From the NCBI GenBank assembly GCA_947625865.1, contig CANQQD010000015.1, positions 1-36,750 on the forward strand: a DNA stretch of 36,750 bases, written 5' to 3'. The stretch is from an uncultured Clostridia bacterium (lineage in GTDB: Bacteria; Bacillota; Clostridia; Christensenellales; Borkfalkiaceae). The position numbers were made by a program, and so were the translations under genes. This document shows positions 15,880 to 25,083 of this stretch, one piece after another (position 1 is the stretch's first letter; each line of letters starts with the position of its first letter). The notes under the pieces were generated by a model, which saw only the letters and a program-made list of their open reading frames with translations, searched no databases and was not told the DNA's origin.

Positions 15880-15964
15880 TTACTTTATCCTCCTATGGAA
15901 ATATTTGCGGGAAACAAAGAAAGCCGTTGAGTGTTCGCACCCCTTTGTATCCGTAACGAATAGT

Positions 15965-15993
15965 ATTTTACCATATGCGCGCGGAAATAGCAA
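15965..15993 (-). promoter_or_regulatory. rpsO-pnp promoter
   Basis: TTGCTA (15993-15988), a 17 bp spacer and TAAAAT (15970-15965) on the minus strand, leaving a leader of about 80 nt before the rpsO start at 15879. Confidence 0.65.
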
Positions 15994-16037
15994 ATGATTT
16001 TAAGGAGAAATTTTTAATATTGTTGCCGATCATAAAG

Positions 16038-17396
16038 CTATTTGAAAAAGGCAATGCGTTTTGAAATAATTTCGTCGGCTTTATTTATATATGTCGGAAT
16101 ATCCTTGGGGGTGGCGAAACGCTCTATGCGCTCTTCGGCGGCAAACACACGCTTGGAAATTGCGTTTGCGCCGACGGCAAAATTGTCGCCGAGCTCCTCC
16201 ATTACGTCGATATTATAGACGCACGCCTTGCCGGGCTTACACCAGCCCACATTTTCCAGCCCGCCCGCCTGATACTTCTGACGGTACAGATAGTAGGGCA
16301 CATACCCCGCCGAGGTAAGTATTTCACGCGAAAGCTCTATCATTTGCCCTATTTGCTCAATATGAAGGCGTTTTACGTTTTCTTTGAGCTTCGCGCCCGC
16401 CTTTAAGGAAAGCGTATGCACGGTGATATTCGCGGGATCCAACGAAACCGCCGTTCTGAGCGAATATTCAAAATCGTCCGTATTCTCTTCGGCAAGCCCC
16501 GCGATAAGGTCAATATTTATGTCAAAGCCGTATTTCAACGCCATTTCATAGGCTTTGAGCGTTTGGGCAGCGGTGTGTTTTCTGCCTATGGCTTCAAGCG
16601 TTTTATCGTTGAACGATTGGGGATTTACGCATATGCGGTTTACGCCGTTTTGGCGGGATATGTTGAGTTTTTCCTCCGTAAACACGTCAGGTCTGCCCGC
16701 CTCAACAGTGTATTCGACGGGAGTTTTTATGATGGAAGATATGGCTTTATATACTCTTTTTAAGTGCTCTTCGGAAACAACGAAGGGTGTTCCGCCGCCT
16801 ACATATACCGAGCGAACGCCGTCCATAAGCGGCTGTACGCTTTCGATCTCTTTTACGAGGCAGGAAATATACCTATCCACATATTGCGCGGTTTTTTCGA
16901 TGGGCGCGGTTATAAACGAGCAATAGTCGCACTTGCTCGGGCAGAAGGGCAAGCTTATATAGAACGACTTGCCGCCGGACCTGAAAGGCTGCTGTTCCTT
17001 TAAAACGCGTTCGGTGATAGCTATATTCTGCTCCGAAACGCAAAGCCTTTTGAACAGCTCCTTAAAATCTCTTCTCGCGCCTTGCTCCATGCAGGCGAGC
17101 TTTGTAGGTCTTATGCCCGTGAGCGCGCCCCAAGGGAGCTCCCTGCCCGTGGCTTTTGAAAGGACCTTATAGAAGGCAAGCTTTGTAAAACGCTTAGCAT
17201 AGCGTTTAAATTCCAAATCGTTTTGAGGATCGAATTCATCCTCAAAATCATAAAATTGAGACCTGTATTCGATTGTGTTGAAAAATTTTCCGCCCGAATA
17301 TGAAAAATAATGGGTGAACTCCTCCTCTTCACAATCAAAGGCACGGAGCACGTCCATTATTTCGGGGCGAAGATATTCTCTGTTTGTGTTTAACAT
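16038..17396 (-). CDS. hemZ: HemZ-type radical SAM coproporphyrinogen dehydrogenase family protein
   Basis: 452 residues. An N-terminal region with GALTGIRPTKL is characteristic of HemZ and not of HemN. The radical SAM core follows with Cys152, Cys156 and Cys159 (FCPSKCDYC) binding the 4Fe-4S cluster, then VYVGGGTP, the VEAGRPD segment, NPQSFNDKTLEAIGR and DLIAGL. The family is annotated as oxygen-independent coproporphyrinogen III dehydrogenase, but many carriers lack a complete haem pathway, so the reaction in this organism is uncertain. It is the last gene of a recJ-rel-MBL-hemZ run, 3 bp after its neighbour. Confidence 0.9.
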   Translation of the reverse strand: MLNTNREYLRPEIMDVLRAFDCEEEEFTHYFSYSGGKFFNTIEYRSQFYDFEDEFDPQNDLEFKRYAKRFTKLAFYKVLSKATGRELPWGALTGIRPTKLACMEQGARRDFKELFKRLCVSEQNIAITERVLKEQQPFRSGGKSFYISLPFCPSKCDYCSFITAPIEKTAQYVDRYISCLVKEIESVQPLMDGVRSVYVGGGTPFVVSEEHLKRVYKAISSIIKTPVEYTVEAGRPDVFTEEKLNISRQNGVNRICVNPQSFNDKTLEAIGRKHTAAQTLKAYEMALKYGFDINIDLIAGLAEENTDDFEYSLRTAVSLDPANITVHTLSLKAGAKLKENVKRLHIEQIGQMIELSREILTSAGYVPYYLYRQKYQAGGLENVGWCKPGKACVYNIDVMEELGDNFAVGANAISKRVFAAEERIERFATPKDIPTYINKADEIISKRIAFFK

Positions 17397-17399
17397 AGT

Positions 17400-18002
17400 T
17401 TACCTTATATACGGATTGAAGCGCCGCTCTGCTTCGAGCGTGCTGTTTTCGCCGTGACCGGGATATATCTTATAATCGCCTTCAAGCGAAAATAACTTTT
17501 TTACGCTTGCCGAAAGACGACGCATATCGCCCGTGGGCAGGTCGGATCTTCCAATACTGCGGCAAAAAAGAGTATCGCCCGTAAAAATGCAGTCTTCCGC
17601 GATATAACACAGGCTTCCCGCCGTGTGCCCCGGCGTGTGAATCGCGGTGAAAGATATGCCGCAAAGCGTGAATTTTTCGCCGTCCTTAAAGGTGCGTGAT
17701 ATTTCAAACGCAGGAATAAATACCCCGCCGAATATGCCGCGGTTCTCGGGACTGAATATAAATTCCCTCTCGAGCTCGCCACAGCAGACAGGAACACCGT
17801 TTTTATAAAACTCACCGCACATGCCGACGTGATCAAAGTGACCGTGCGTTAAAAGCACAAATTTGCAACTTAAATTTTCACGTTCGAGCGACTCTATTAC
17901 CCCTTCATCCGCAGGGTCGATAACTATCGCCGTCTTATCGTCGGCAGTAAGAATATACGAATTGCTTGCAAAGCCCTCAGGCTCCACTTTGATAACTCTC
18001 AT
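17400..18002 (-). CDS. Metallo-beta-lactamase-fold hydrolase (glyoxalase II-like)
   Basis: A cytoplasmic 200-residue hydrolase with the metal-binding signature THGHFDH (His53, His55, Asp57, His58), a second histidine in HTPGHTAGS, an aspartate in FTGDTLF and the late YPGHGENS motif. These place it with small glyoxalase II-like (YcbL-type) enzymes acting on thioesters; the actual substrate is unknown. Its ATG shares one base with the rel stop codon (TGATG), so it is co-translated with rel. Confidence 0.9.
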   Translation of the reverse strand: MRVIKVEPEGFASNSYILTADDKTAIVIDPADEGVIESLERENLSCKFVLLTHGHFDHVGMCGEFYKNGVPVCCGELEREFIFSPENRGIFGGVFIPAFEISRTFKDGEKFTLCGISFTAIHTPGHTAGSLCYIAEDCIFTGDTLFCRSIGRSDLPTGDMRRLSASVKKLFSLEGDYKIYPGHGENSTLEAERRFNPYIR

Positions 18003-20131
18003 CAGTTGTTCGTTCTGAAAACCTCTATTATGCGTTTATCACGGGTCAAGCGGTTTACTAAAAGGTCGATATCGGAACGCTTATTTAATGTTACCTTTAT
18101 ATCAAATTCAGCGCGTTTTTCCTTGTTGATACGGCCGACAATGTTGGTCATGGAAAGCTGCATTGCCGAAATTTCCGCGGTAATGAAAGCCATTACGCCC
18201 GTATCGTTGGTGGCGATTATTTTAATACCCGCAATAAACTCGGAATTAAAGTCGCCTGTCCACTGCGCAGGCTGCAGACGCTCGGGTTCCAGCCCGTTGA
18301 GGTTGGGGCAGTCTGTTCTGTGGACAATAACTCCCCTGCCTCTCGAAATAAAGCCGACGATCTCATCGCCCGGCACGGGGTTACAGCAGTGGGCAAGGCT
18401 CACCACAAGCCCCGTAACGCCCTGCACAAGAACGCTGCCTGCGGGAGTATAGCGAAGCTTTGCGTCGTCTATCGCCGAGGTCGGCTTGGGTACTTCCTTT
18501 CTGTAATAATCTATAAGCTTTCCTATAACAGCGTTGACGGATACCGCGCCATAGCCTACGGAAGCCATCATCTCATCCTCCGAGGCAAATACCATTTTAT
18601 TCGAAAGCCTTTTAAAAGAATTTTCGGTGAGAAGATCCGTAAGGCTATAGCCTCTGCGCCTTGCCTCCATTTCGAGCATGGATCTGCCTGTGCGGACATT
18701 CTCCTCCTTCATTTCTTTTTTGAAGAACTGCCTTATTTTAGCTCTTGCCGAGCCGGACTTTACAAATTTGAGCCAGTCCCACGAAGGTCCCTTGCTGTTG
18801 GATTGGGTCAATATTTCCACGATATCGCCCGTGGATAAAATTGTTGTAAGCGGCACTATTTTCCCGTTTACCTTTGCCCCGACGCACTTGTTGCCGACTT
18901 CGGAGTGAATAGCGTATGCAAAATCCACCGGTGTGGCGTTTAACGGCAAGGAAATAACCTTGCCCTTGGGGGTAAATACAAGCAGTTCATTATCGTACAG
19001 GTCGTTTTTCAGGCTGTCGACAAATTCCTTGCTCTCGCCCATGCTGCCCTGCCAATTCATTACGTCGCGGATCCAGCTCAAACGGTCGTCAAAATCCGTT
19101 TTGCTTGTCTTTTGCTCCTTGTACATCCAGTGCGCGGCGATACCGTATTCAGCCGTTTTGTTCATTTCGACCGTTCTTATCTGGATCTCGAAGAATTGAC
19201 CGAAATTTGTAACGACCGTTGTATGCAACGACTGGTACATGTTGGGTTTGGGCGTTGCGATATAATCCTTGATTCTGCCGGGCACGGGCTTCCACTTGTT
19301 GTGGATCTTTCCCAATATCTCATAGCACTCTATTTCAGTGTCGACAATAACGCGGACTGCCGTAATATCGTAGATCTGGTCGAGCGTTTTATTCTGCGTT
19401 TTCATTTTGCGGTAGATGGAATAGAAGTGCTTGGGGCGTCCTATTACTTCGCCCTTTATGTTGCTTTCCTTCAATATTTCCTTTACTTCATTCACAACCA
19501 GATCGACAAATTCACGGCGCTCGGCGAGTTCTTCGTGAATATTTGTAACAAGAAATTCATATGCCTCGGGATCAAGATATTTAAGGCACAGATCTTCAAG
19601 CTCGCATTTTATCTGCGAAATACCGAGCCTGCCCGCGATAGGCGCATATATTTCCAGCGTTTCCTTGGCTATGCGCTGTTGGCGCTCGTTGGAAAGAAAG
19701 TTCAGTGAGCGCATATTGTGGAGCCTGTCGGCAAGCTTTATTATGATTACCCGCACGTCGTTTGCCATTGCCACAAATATTTTGCGGAAATTCTCGGCGT
19801 CCTCTTCTTCATGCGAGTGATAATTGATTTTATCGAGCTTTGTAACGCCCTCGACCAGCGTCATTATTTCTTTTCCGAAACGGGTCTTGATATCCTCGTC
19901 CGTTGCGGGAGTATCCTCTATTACGTCGTGCAAAAATGCCGCCGCTACCGTGGGATAGTCCAATCCCAAATCAATAAGTATTTCGGCGACGGCGCACGGG
20001 TGTGTAAAATACGGTTCTCCCGAGGCTCTTTTCTGACCCCGGTGCATTAACTCCGCATAGCTGTAAGCGGCAAGTAGCTGCTGCTGTTCATCACCGGTAT
20101 ATTTGCTGTGAATTTTATCGAGAACTGTCAT
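18002..20131 (-). CDS. rel: Bifunctional (p)ppGpp synthetase/hydrolase
   Basis: Makes and degrades the alarmone (p)ppGpp in the stringent response. Domains in order: HD hydrolase (HPCAVAEILIDLGLDYP, FLHDVIEDT, KLADRLHNMRSL), synthetase (RPKHFYSIYRKMKT, YDITAVRVIVDT, GRIKDYIATPKPNMYQSLHT), TGS (LVFTPKGKVISLPLNATPVD), the conserved CCNPVPGD region and a C-terminal ACT domain. Both catalytic domains look intact. I place the start at 20131 (709 residues), where ATGA overlaps the recJ stop and a GAGG lies about 9 nt upstream; an ATG five codons earlier has no ribosome site. Confidence 0.97.
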   Translation of the reverse strand: MTVLDKIHSKYTGDEQQQLLAAYSYAELMHRGQKRASGEPYFTHPCAVAEILIDLGLDYPTVAAAFLHDVIEDTPATDEDIKTRFGKEIMTLVEGVTKLDKINYHSHEEEDAENFRKIFVAMANDVRVIIIKLADRLHNMRSLNFLSNERQQRIAKETLEIYAPIAGRLGISQIKCELEDLCLKYLDPEAYEFLVTNIHEELAERREFVDLVVNEVKEILKESNIKGEVIGRPKHFYSIYRKMKTQNKTLDQIYDITAVRVIVDTEIECYEILGKIHNKWKPVPGRIKDYIATPKPNMYQSLHTTVVTNFGQFFEIQIRTVEMNKTAEYGIAAHWMYKEQKTSKTDFDDRLSWIRDVMNWQGSMGESKEFVDSLKNDLYDNELLVFTPKGKVISLPLNATPVDFAYAIHSEVGNKCVGAKVNGKIVPLTTILSTGDIVEILTQSNSKGPSWDWLKFVKSGSARAKIRQFFKKEMKEENVRTGRSMLEMEARRRGYSLTDLLTENSFKRLSNKMVFASEDEMMASVGYGAVSVNAVIGKLIDYYRKEVPKPTSAIDDAKLRYTPAGSVLVQGVTGLVVSLAHCCNPVPGDEIVGFISRGRGVIVHRTDCPNLNGLEPERLQPAQWTGDFNSEFIAGIKIIATNDTGVMAFITAEISAMQLSMTNIVGRINKEKRAEFDIKVTLNKRSDIDLLVNRLTRDKRIIEVFRTNN

Positions 20132-22440
20132 TTTCTGCCTCTGCATTGAATTGTACGGACTCTGTTGTAGAGAGAAGAGTTGACCAAATCGGTTTTGATC
20201 CCGCGGTAAACCATGAGCGCGCCGTTTTCAAAGGATATCAAACCGAGCTGTAAAAATACATGCAGCGCAAAAGCCACCTGCACGGAGGATAATCCCCATG
20301 GATTATATTTTACCACCTCGCTTACAGTGCTGCCGCGGACATTGTTAATATTCGAACAAAGTATGGAGTATATCGCCAACAGATCCTCACGCAGTACGGA
20401 TAAACCGTCTATGTATCTGGGAGTATCGCCGTCGCCGTTGAATTCTATCTCCTTGCCTGCAAGCGATGGTAGCATATCGGTATGGCGTTGCAAAAAAATC
20501 ACCCTTTGATAGCCGCTCAGATCTGCGTCCGGCTGGGGGGATAAAAGTATAACGGACGCAAAATTTTTGGTGGAAGGCACAAAAAGATCGACGTTGAGCC
20601 TTTTTGCATTGTCAAATTCCAGAATATCGCGGTATTCGTTGGCTATAAACAGCGTGCCGAAATCGGGGCAATTGCACATCGCTTCCTCGATTTGTTCCTT
20701 GGAAAGTTTGTTTGCCTTTCTGAAACCGCCGTACACAAGTGAATTGACGCCGTTTAAAGCAATTTCATCTGTCGCATATTCGCCCGCATTTCTTTCATAT
20801 ATAATATCGCGGACAAAGCCCTTTATATATTCCTTGCCGCGGAAGGACGAAACGTTGTATTCAAATATAAGATCCTTTGGAGCGTGGCTTTCGACAAGAT
20901 CGGAAAAGCGGCTCCCGCCGAAATACATAAGCTCTATGCGGTTGTCTTTAATTGTAAGATTGCTGTTCTGTTGCTTGCCCCAGCGTATTGGCGCCGCGCC
21001 CTCCTCAATAAGAAACAGAGGACGTTTATTACCTACGCCGAAGGGTTCTAGAAGTTCAAGCTCTTTTGCAAATCTCGGCGAATACTCACCCTTGAGTATG
21101 CCGCTTATCCGTATGGTAGGTATGAAATCCTCTTCTGTATAGTGCGAGGACATGTATTCGTTAAGCGCGGTTTTTAACGCCTCGTAGTTGACCGCGTTCA
21201 CATTTACGCCCGCCGCTTGGGAATGTCCGCCGAATTCCTCTATATATTCCTCACAGGCTTTTAATGCCTCAAATATATTTACGTTTTCAACCGAACGCGC
21301 GGAGCCGCGCATAACGTCGCCGTTGCGCACAAACAATATTACTGGACGGGAAAATTCATCGGCGAGCCGAGCGGCTACGATACCCACAAAGCCGGCATTC
21401 CAATTTTCCCCGGCAAGTATTATTATATTTCCTTTTACGCCCTCTTCGATAATCATTTTACGGGCGGCTACATATAGCTCGTCGCAGCACTTCTGCCGCT
21501 CCATATTATAGGAAGCAAGCTTTGCGGAAAGCTCGAATATCTTGCTCTCGTTCGTTTCGTTGAAGAGGTCGAGCGCCGCCCTTGCGTCGCCCATTCTGCC
21601 CGCCGCGTTGATTTTGGGGGCAATGGAAAAGGCAAGAGTCTGCGATGTCGCTCCCCCCTCCATTTTATAGAACTGGGAATAGCAAGAGCGCGGCTTGGTG
21701 TTTATAAGTTTCAAGCCCTCATACACGATATCGCGGTTTTCGCCAGTCAACGGCACGCTGTCCGCGACCGTTGCGATCGCTGCAAAGTCAAGATATTTAT
21801 ATGCTTCTTCTCCCAAAAGCGCGCACGCCACCTTGAAGGCTACACCTGCGCCGCAGAGATTGTCATAGATATATCCGTCGTTGAATTTGGGGTTGATACA
21901 GATGCAGTCGGGAATGGTCTCGGGGAGTTCGTGGTGATCGGTGACTATTACTTCCGTCCCCTGCTCCATAATATATTGCACCTCGTTTGCGCCGGATATG
22001 CCGCAGTCCACGGTAATAATAAGCTGAGGATAAAACTCGTCGAAGATATCATCCAAAAGCTTGACGGAAAGTCCGTAGCCATTCCTCCTTTCGGGAATAC
22101 AGAGTATCGGATCGATACCGAACTCCTTCAAGGCGTTGCCCAATATTGTGCTTGCGCATATTCCGTCGGCGTCATAATCGCCGTAAACGACCACGCACCA
22201 TTCCTCATCGCGGGCTTTGGTTATCATATCAACAGCTTCGCGCATGCCGCTCATTTTAAATGGAGATATGAAGTGCGATCTGGACGGATGAAGAAAGCTG
22301 TTTATGCTCTCCTTATCGGTAAGCCCCCTGCCGTAGAGAATTTTAACCGTATCCTCGCACAGGTCGCACTCGGCAGCAAGCTGCCTTACGATATTCAGTT
22401 GTTCCCGGGTAAAATCAAACTCGGTTAAAATTCTTTTCAT
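20128..22440 (-). CDS. recJ: Single-stranded-DNA-specific exonuclease RecJ
   Basis: A 5'-3' ssDNA exonuclease in recombination and mismatch repair. The 770-residue protein has DHH-family motifs: VVYGDYDADGICAS, LIITVDCGISG, VIVTDHHELPE and NPKFND, then CGAGVAFKVACALLG and the DHHA1-region motif EEFGGHSQAAGVNV. No Shine-Dalgarno sequence is visible before the ATG, which lies 9 nt after the T-run of the upstream secF terminator, so initiation is unusual or depends on read-through. It heads the recJ-rel-MBL-hemZ cluster; apt and dtd, which often sit in this cluster in Clostridia, are absent. Confidence 0.97.
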   Translation of the reverse strand: MKRILTEFDFTREQLNIVRQLAAECDLCEDTVKILYGRGLTDKESINSFLHPSRSHFISPFKMSGMREAVDMITKARDEEWCVVVYGDYDADGICASTILGNALKEFGIDPILCIPERRNGYGLSVKLLDDIFDEFYPQLIITVDCGISGANEVQYIMEQGTEVIVTDHHELPETIPDCICINPKFNDGYIYDNLCGAGVAFKVACALLGEEAYKYLDFAAIATVADSVPLTGENRDIVYEGLKLINTKPRSCYSQFYKMEGGATSQTLAFSIAPKINAAGRMGDARAALDLFNETNESKIFELSAKLASYNMERQKCCDELYVAARKMIIEEGVKGNIIILAGENWNAGFVGIVAARLADEFSRPVILFVRNGDVMRGSARSVENVNIFEALKACEEYIEEFGGHSQAAGVNVNAVNYEALKTALNEYMSSHYTEEDFIPTIRISGILKGEYSPRFAKELELLEPFGVGNKRPLFLIEEGAAPIRWGKQQNSNLTIKDNRIELMYFGGSRFSDLVESHAPKDLIFEYNVSSFRGKEYIKGFVRDIIYERNAGEYATDEIALNGVNSLVYGGFRKANKLSKEQIEEAMCNCPDFGTLFIANEYRDILEFDNAKRLNVDLFVPSTKNFASVILLSPQPDADLSGYQRVIFLQRHTDMLPSLAGKEIEFNGDGDTPRYIDGLSVLREDLLAIYSILCSNINNVRGSTVSEVVKYNPWGLSSVQVAFALHVFLQLGLISFENGALMVYRGIKTDLVNSSLYNRVRTIQCRGRK

Positions 22441-22448
22441 AATATAGA

Positions 22449-22472
22449 CAAAAAGGCGGGTCGCCCCGCCTT
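22449..22472 (-). terminator. secF terminator
   Basis: AAGGCGGG / CCCGCCTT with a 4-nt loop; on the minus strand it is followed by TTTTTGTC. It begins 12 nt after the secF stop and ends just before recJ. Confidence 0.82.
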
Positions 22473-22484
22473 TAAAGTTTAAGG

Positions 22485-23480
22485 TTAATTACCCTTCTTT
22501 TTAGAGGGCTTTGCGGCAATTTTTCTGCCAATATTTTTTATAAAGATATAGACATAGGGCATCAACAGCACGTTGCCATATACCGACGCTGCGAACGAGG
22601 CGAGCGCAAGAGCCATGGGCACGAGTGCGGTCGATATCGAAAGCGAGCTGATAGCCACTGCGACAAAGAACAAAACGGCGACGATCGCAAGCAACGCAGG
22701 CAAGGCTATATTTGTTTTAAGCGTCTGGCGGGCGGACAACTCTGCCAAATCCTCAACGGAAAGGCTTGAATTGTCCTTTGCATTGCGTTTTATCCTCTCG
22801 AGCGTGAACGTCACGCCAATCACCGTTACAAGCGTAAGAATTACGCCGAATACAAGTACGGAGGAGGTTACCGGTATGCGGCAGATGGCAAGCAAAGCCG
22901 CATACAATGCAAGATTGTGTAAATCAATGGCTATTGCCGTAAATGCCGCCGAGAACCTGAACCGTATCATTGTATAGATGATCTGTACCGCAACTATTAC
23001 CGCAAGCGCCACGGCGGCTCTCCACAGACTGTATCCGCCGCCAAGCAAACCCTGATGTTCGGAGAACAGCGCGTTTGCCTGAATGACCTGACTTTCGATA
23101 AACTCGGACAGAGTCTCAGTGATCTTGGTATTGATCTTTTCCGTTACGGCTTCGAGCGCCTCGCTGTCCGTTCCGGTTGAAAATCTGAATTCGAGTTGCT
23201 TTTCATCGCTGAACGACGAGCCGTCGAGCTTTGCATAGTATTTTAACCCTGCTTCATCAAAAGCTGTCGTGCAAATCTCCTCAATGTCGTCCCTGTTCTG
23301 GAAATCAATATAGCTATATGATATTGTTACGGATTTATAGCTTGCATATTCGCCGCCGTAATTGAAAAAGCCGTTGGATACAAAATGTAATATCGTTCCG
23401 AGCGCCATTCCTATTACTATGAGCGCGAAGGAAATAACCGCGATTATGCGAAGTTTCAATGCAGGATTTAACTTAGTCAT
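22485..23480 (-). CDS. secF: Protein translocase subunit SecF (divergent)
   Basis: A membrane partner of SecD that helps pull secreted proteins across the membrane. The 331 residues start with a transmembrane segment (LRIIAVISFALIVIGMALG), then an extracytoplasmic domain, then five further hydrophobic segments. The ATG at 23480 overlaps the secD 3' end by 8 bp and follows GAGGTGG; an open frame further upstream is only overlap with secD. In the segment VTVIGVTFTLERIKRN the usual GYSLND-type motif before DRIREN is missing: the conserved Asp position is Gly222. The order secD-secF confirms identity despite this divergence. Confidence 0.88.
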   Translation of the reverse strand: MTKLNPALKLRIIAVISFALIVIGMALGTILHFVSNGFFNYGGEYASYKSVTISYSYIDFQNRDDIEEICTTAFDEAGLKYYAKLDGSSFSDEKQLEFRFSTGTDSEALEAVTEKINTKITETLSEFIESQVIQANALFSEHQGLLGGGYSLWRAAVALAVIVAVQIIYTMIRFRFSAAFTAIAIDLHNLALYAALLAICRIPVTSSVLVFGVILTLVTVIGVTFTLERIKRNAKDNSSLSVEDLAELSARQTLKTNIALPALLAIVAVLFFVAVAISSLSISTALVPMALALASFAASVYGNVLLMPYVYIFIKNIGRKIAAKPSKKKGN

Positions 23481-24993
23481 CTTCTTCCACCTCCCTCGCA
23501 TAGCCGCAGAAGGCAAATTTGTTGCGTACAAGCGACGACATAACATACCACATAAACCTTGTGAACCAATAAAGCGCGAACGAAGCAATGGAACCGACAA
23601 GGAATATAAGTCCGCAAGCCGAGAGCTCGCCGACGCCCACGAGGGTCATTACCGCTGCCGCTATTATGAGAATCACATGAATATCCAATATACCGAACAA
23701 CGACTTTTTATATCCGAGCTTCACCGAGGATTCTATTGTTCTGCCGAGCGCGGTTTCTCTTCTTACAGCCTCGAACGTGAAGAAGTTCGAAAAGCTCAAA
23801 AGCGCAAGCCCGAGTAGCGCGGCGAATAATCCGCCTATCGTAAGCTCTATACCTATAAGATAAATTGCAACAAGCAAAGCTATCGAATAGGTAAGAACCA
23901 TAAGCGCATTTACCAGTCCGAGCAATTTATATTTGATTATGGGAAGCGCTGCGGCAAGGAGTACCACAAGGAGCACTGCCGCGCCTACCCAAATAGCCAC
24001 GTTCCTGCCCGCCACCGGCGAGGATATTATTATATTTTCGTTTTCAACGTCGCTCAGGGGATTTGTAAGCATCTTGCCGTGAGCAATAGAATTTATAAGT
24101 ATCGCGTAATCTTCCGACGAGTCGCTCGTGGACTGGAAAAACAACGATTTATCGGTAAGCGCCGTTCCCATCGTGAATGTAAGTCCGAGGCTCGTTTCAC
24201 CCGCAAACAGATAGGCGCTTGCATCTGTGGAGCTATCTCCGTCGGCAGTGAGAATCTTATTCATTTCCTCAAAGCCTTCGTCGGTAAGATCTATCTTTAA
24301 CGCCGTAGTACCGCTCATCCGGAAAACGGAAGCGCCCTTGAAAAAGCTGTTAAACTTATAGGGGTTGCTCTTGTCAAGCTCCTTATACAGCGCGTTTGTG
24401 TCGGAATAGGTATCCCCAGAACGAATGCTGAGCGCACCGTCAACCGTAATATAGTTCAGGGCGTGGCTCGCAACCGAATATGCGGTATTGCGGAGATTTA
24501 CATCGTCGAGACGGGACTGAACATAGTTGAGTCCCGAAGGAATACTTACTTTTATAAGGTAGTCGTCAACTACGGTCACGGAGTAGGACGAATAGCCCTT
24601 CTCACCGAATCTCTCCGACAGGAGCTCCGCGTCCGCCTTTATGCTTTGGATAAACTTGTTCCTCGCGTCGACCTGCTGCCCGTCAACCGTTTCGTAAAGC
24701 TTGTCCTTTTCAACGTAAACGTCTGCCTCTTCAACGAGCTCGTATTTATCCTTATACTCATTGGCTTTTTCTTCGTTCTCGTAGGTATCGCTATAATACT
24801 TGGCTTCTGCAATAACTCCCTCAGGATAGAACGTTACGGACGCCTCGCCCGAAAGCTCGCTACCAAAGGGAATATTTATCATGAATGCGTCGTTTGAACC
24901 AGACACTCCGAACGATATTGTGGCAAACAGCGTTAAAATAATAATTGCCGACACTAACAGCGCAGTTATTATCGCCGATTTAACTTTGCCCAT
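23473..24993 (-). CDS. secD: Protein translocase subunit SecD (divergent)
   Basis: 506 residues: an N-terminal membrane anchor (AIITALLVSAIIILTLFATI), a large extracytoplasmic domain to about residue 330, then five transmembrane segments. The membrane part aligns with SecD (ELTIGGLFAALLGLALLSFS then NFFTFEAVRRE), but the conserved Asp of the usual VD-x-NV motif is Phe401, while the neighbouring Asn403 remains. The first DLQGG-like motif is also unrecognisable. It shares an mRNA with secF, has its own promoter, and lies in the conserved yajC-SCIFF-secDF neighbourhood. The start follows AAGGAG. Confidence 0.88.
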   Translation of the reverse strand: MGKVKSAIITALLVSAIIILTLFATISFGVSGSNDAFMINIPFGSELSGEASVTFYPEGVIAEAKYYSDTYENEEKANEYKDKYELVEEADVYVEKDKLYETVDGQQVDARNKFIQSIKADAELLSERFGEKGYSSYSVTVVDDYLIKVSIPSGLNYVQSRLDDVNLRNTAYSVASHALNYITVDGALSIRSGDTYSDTNALYKELDKSNPYKFNSFFKGASVFRMSGTTALKIDLTDEGFEEMNKILTADGDSSTDASAYLFAGETSLGLTFTMGTALTDKSLFFQSTSDSSEDYAILINSIAHGKMLTNPLSDVENENIIISSPVAGRNVAIWVGAAVLLVVLLAAALPIIKYKLLGLVNALMVLTYSIALLVAIYLIGIELTIGGLFAALLGLALLSFSNFFTFEAVRRETALGRTIESSVKLGYKKSLFGILDIHVILIIAAAVMTLVGVGELSACGLIFLVGSIASFALYWFTRFMWYVMSSLVRNKFAFCGYAREVEEDD

Positions 24994-25038
24994 CGCATAT
25001 CTCCTTTTATTTTAAACAAAACAAAAATTAACTACTGT

Positions 25039-25067
25039 ATTATATAGTAAAAAAAATTTACAGTCAA
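25039..25067 (-). promoter_or_regulatory. secDF promoter
   Basis: TTGACT (25067-25062), a 17 bp spacer and TATAAT (25044-25039) on the minus strand, just after the scfB stop and about 45 bp before the secD ATG. Confidence 0.75.
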
Positions 25068-25083
25068 TAATTTTACGCCGATA

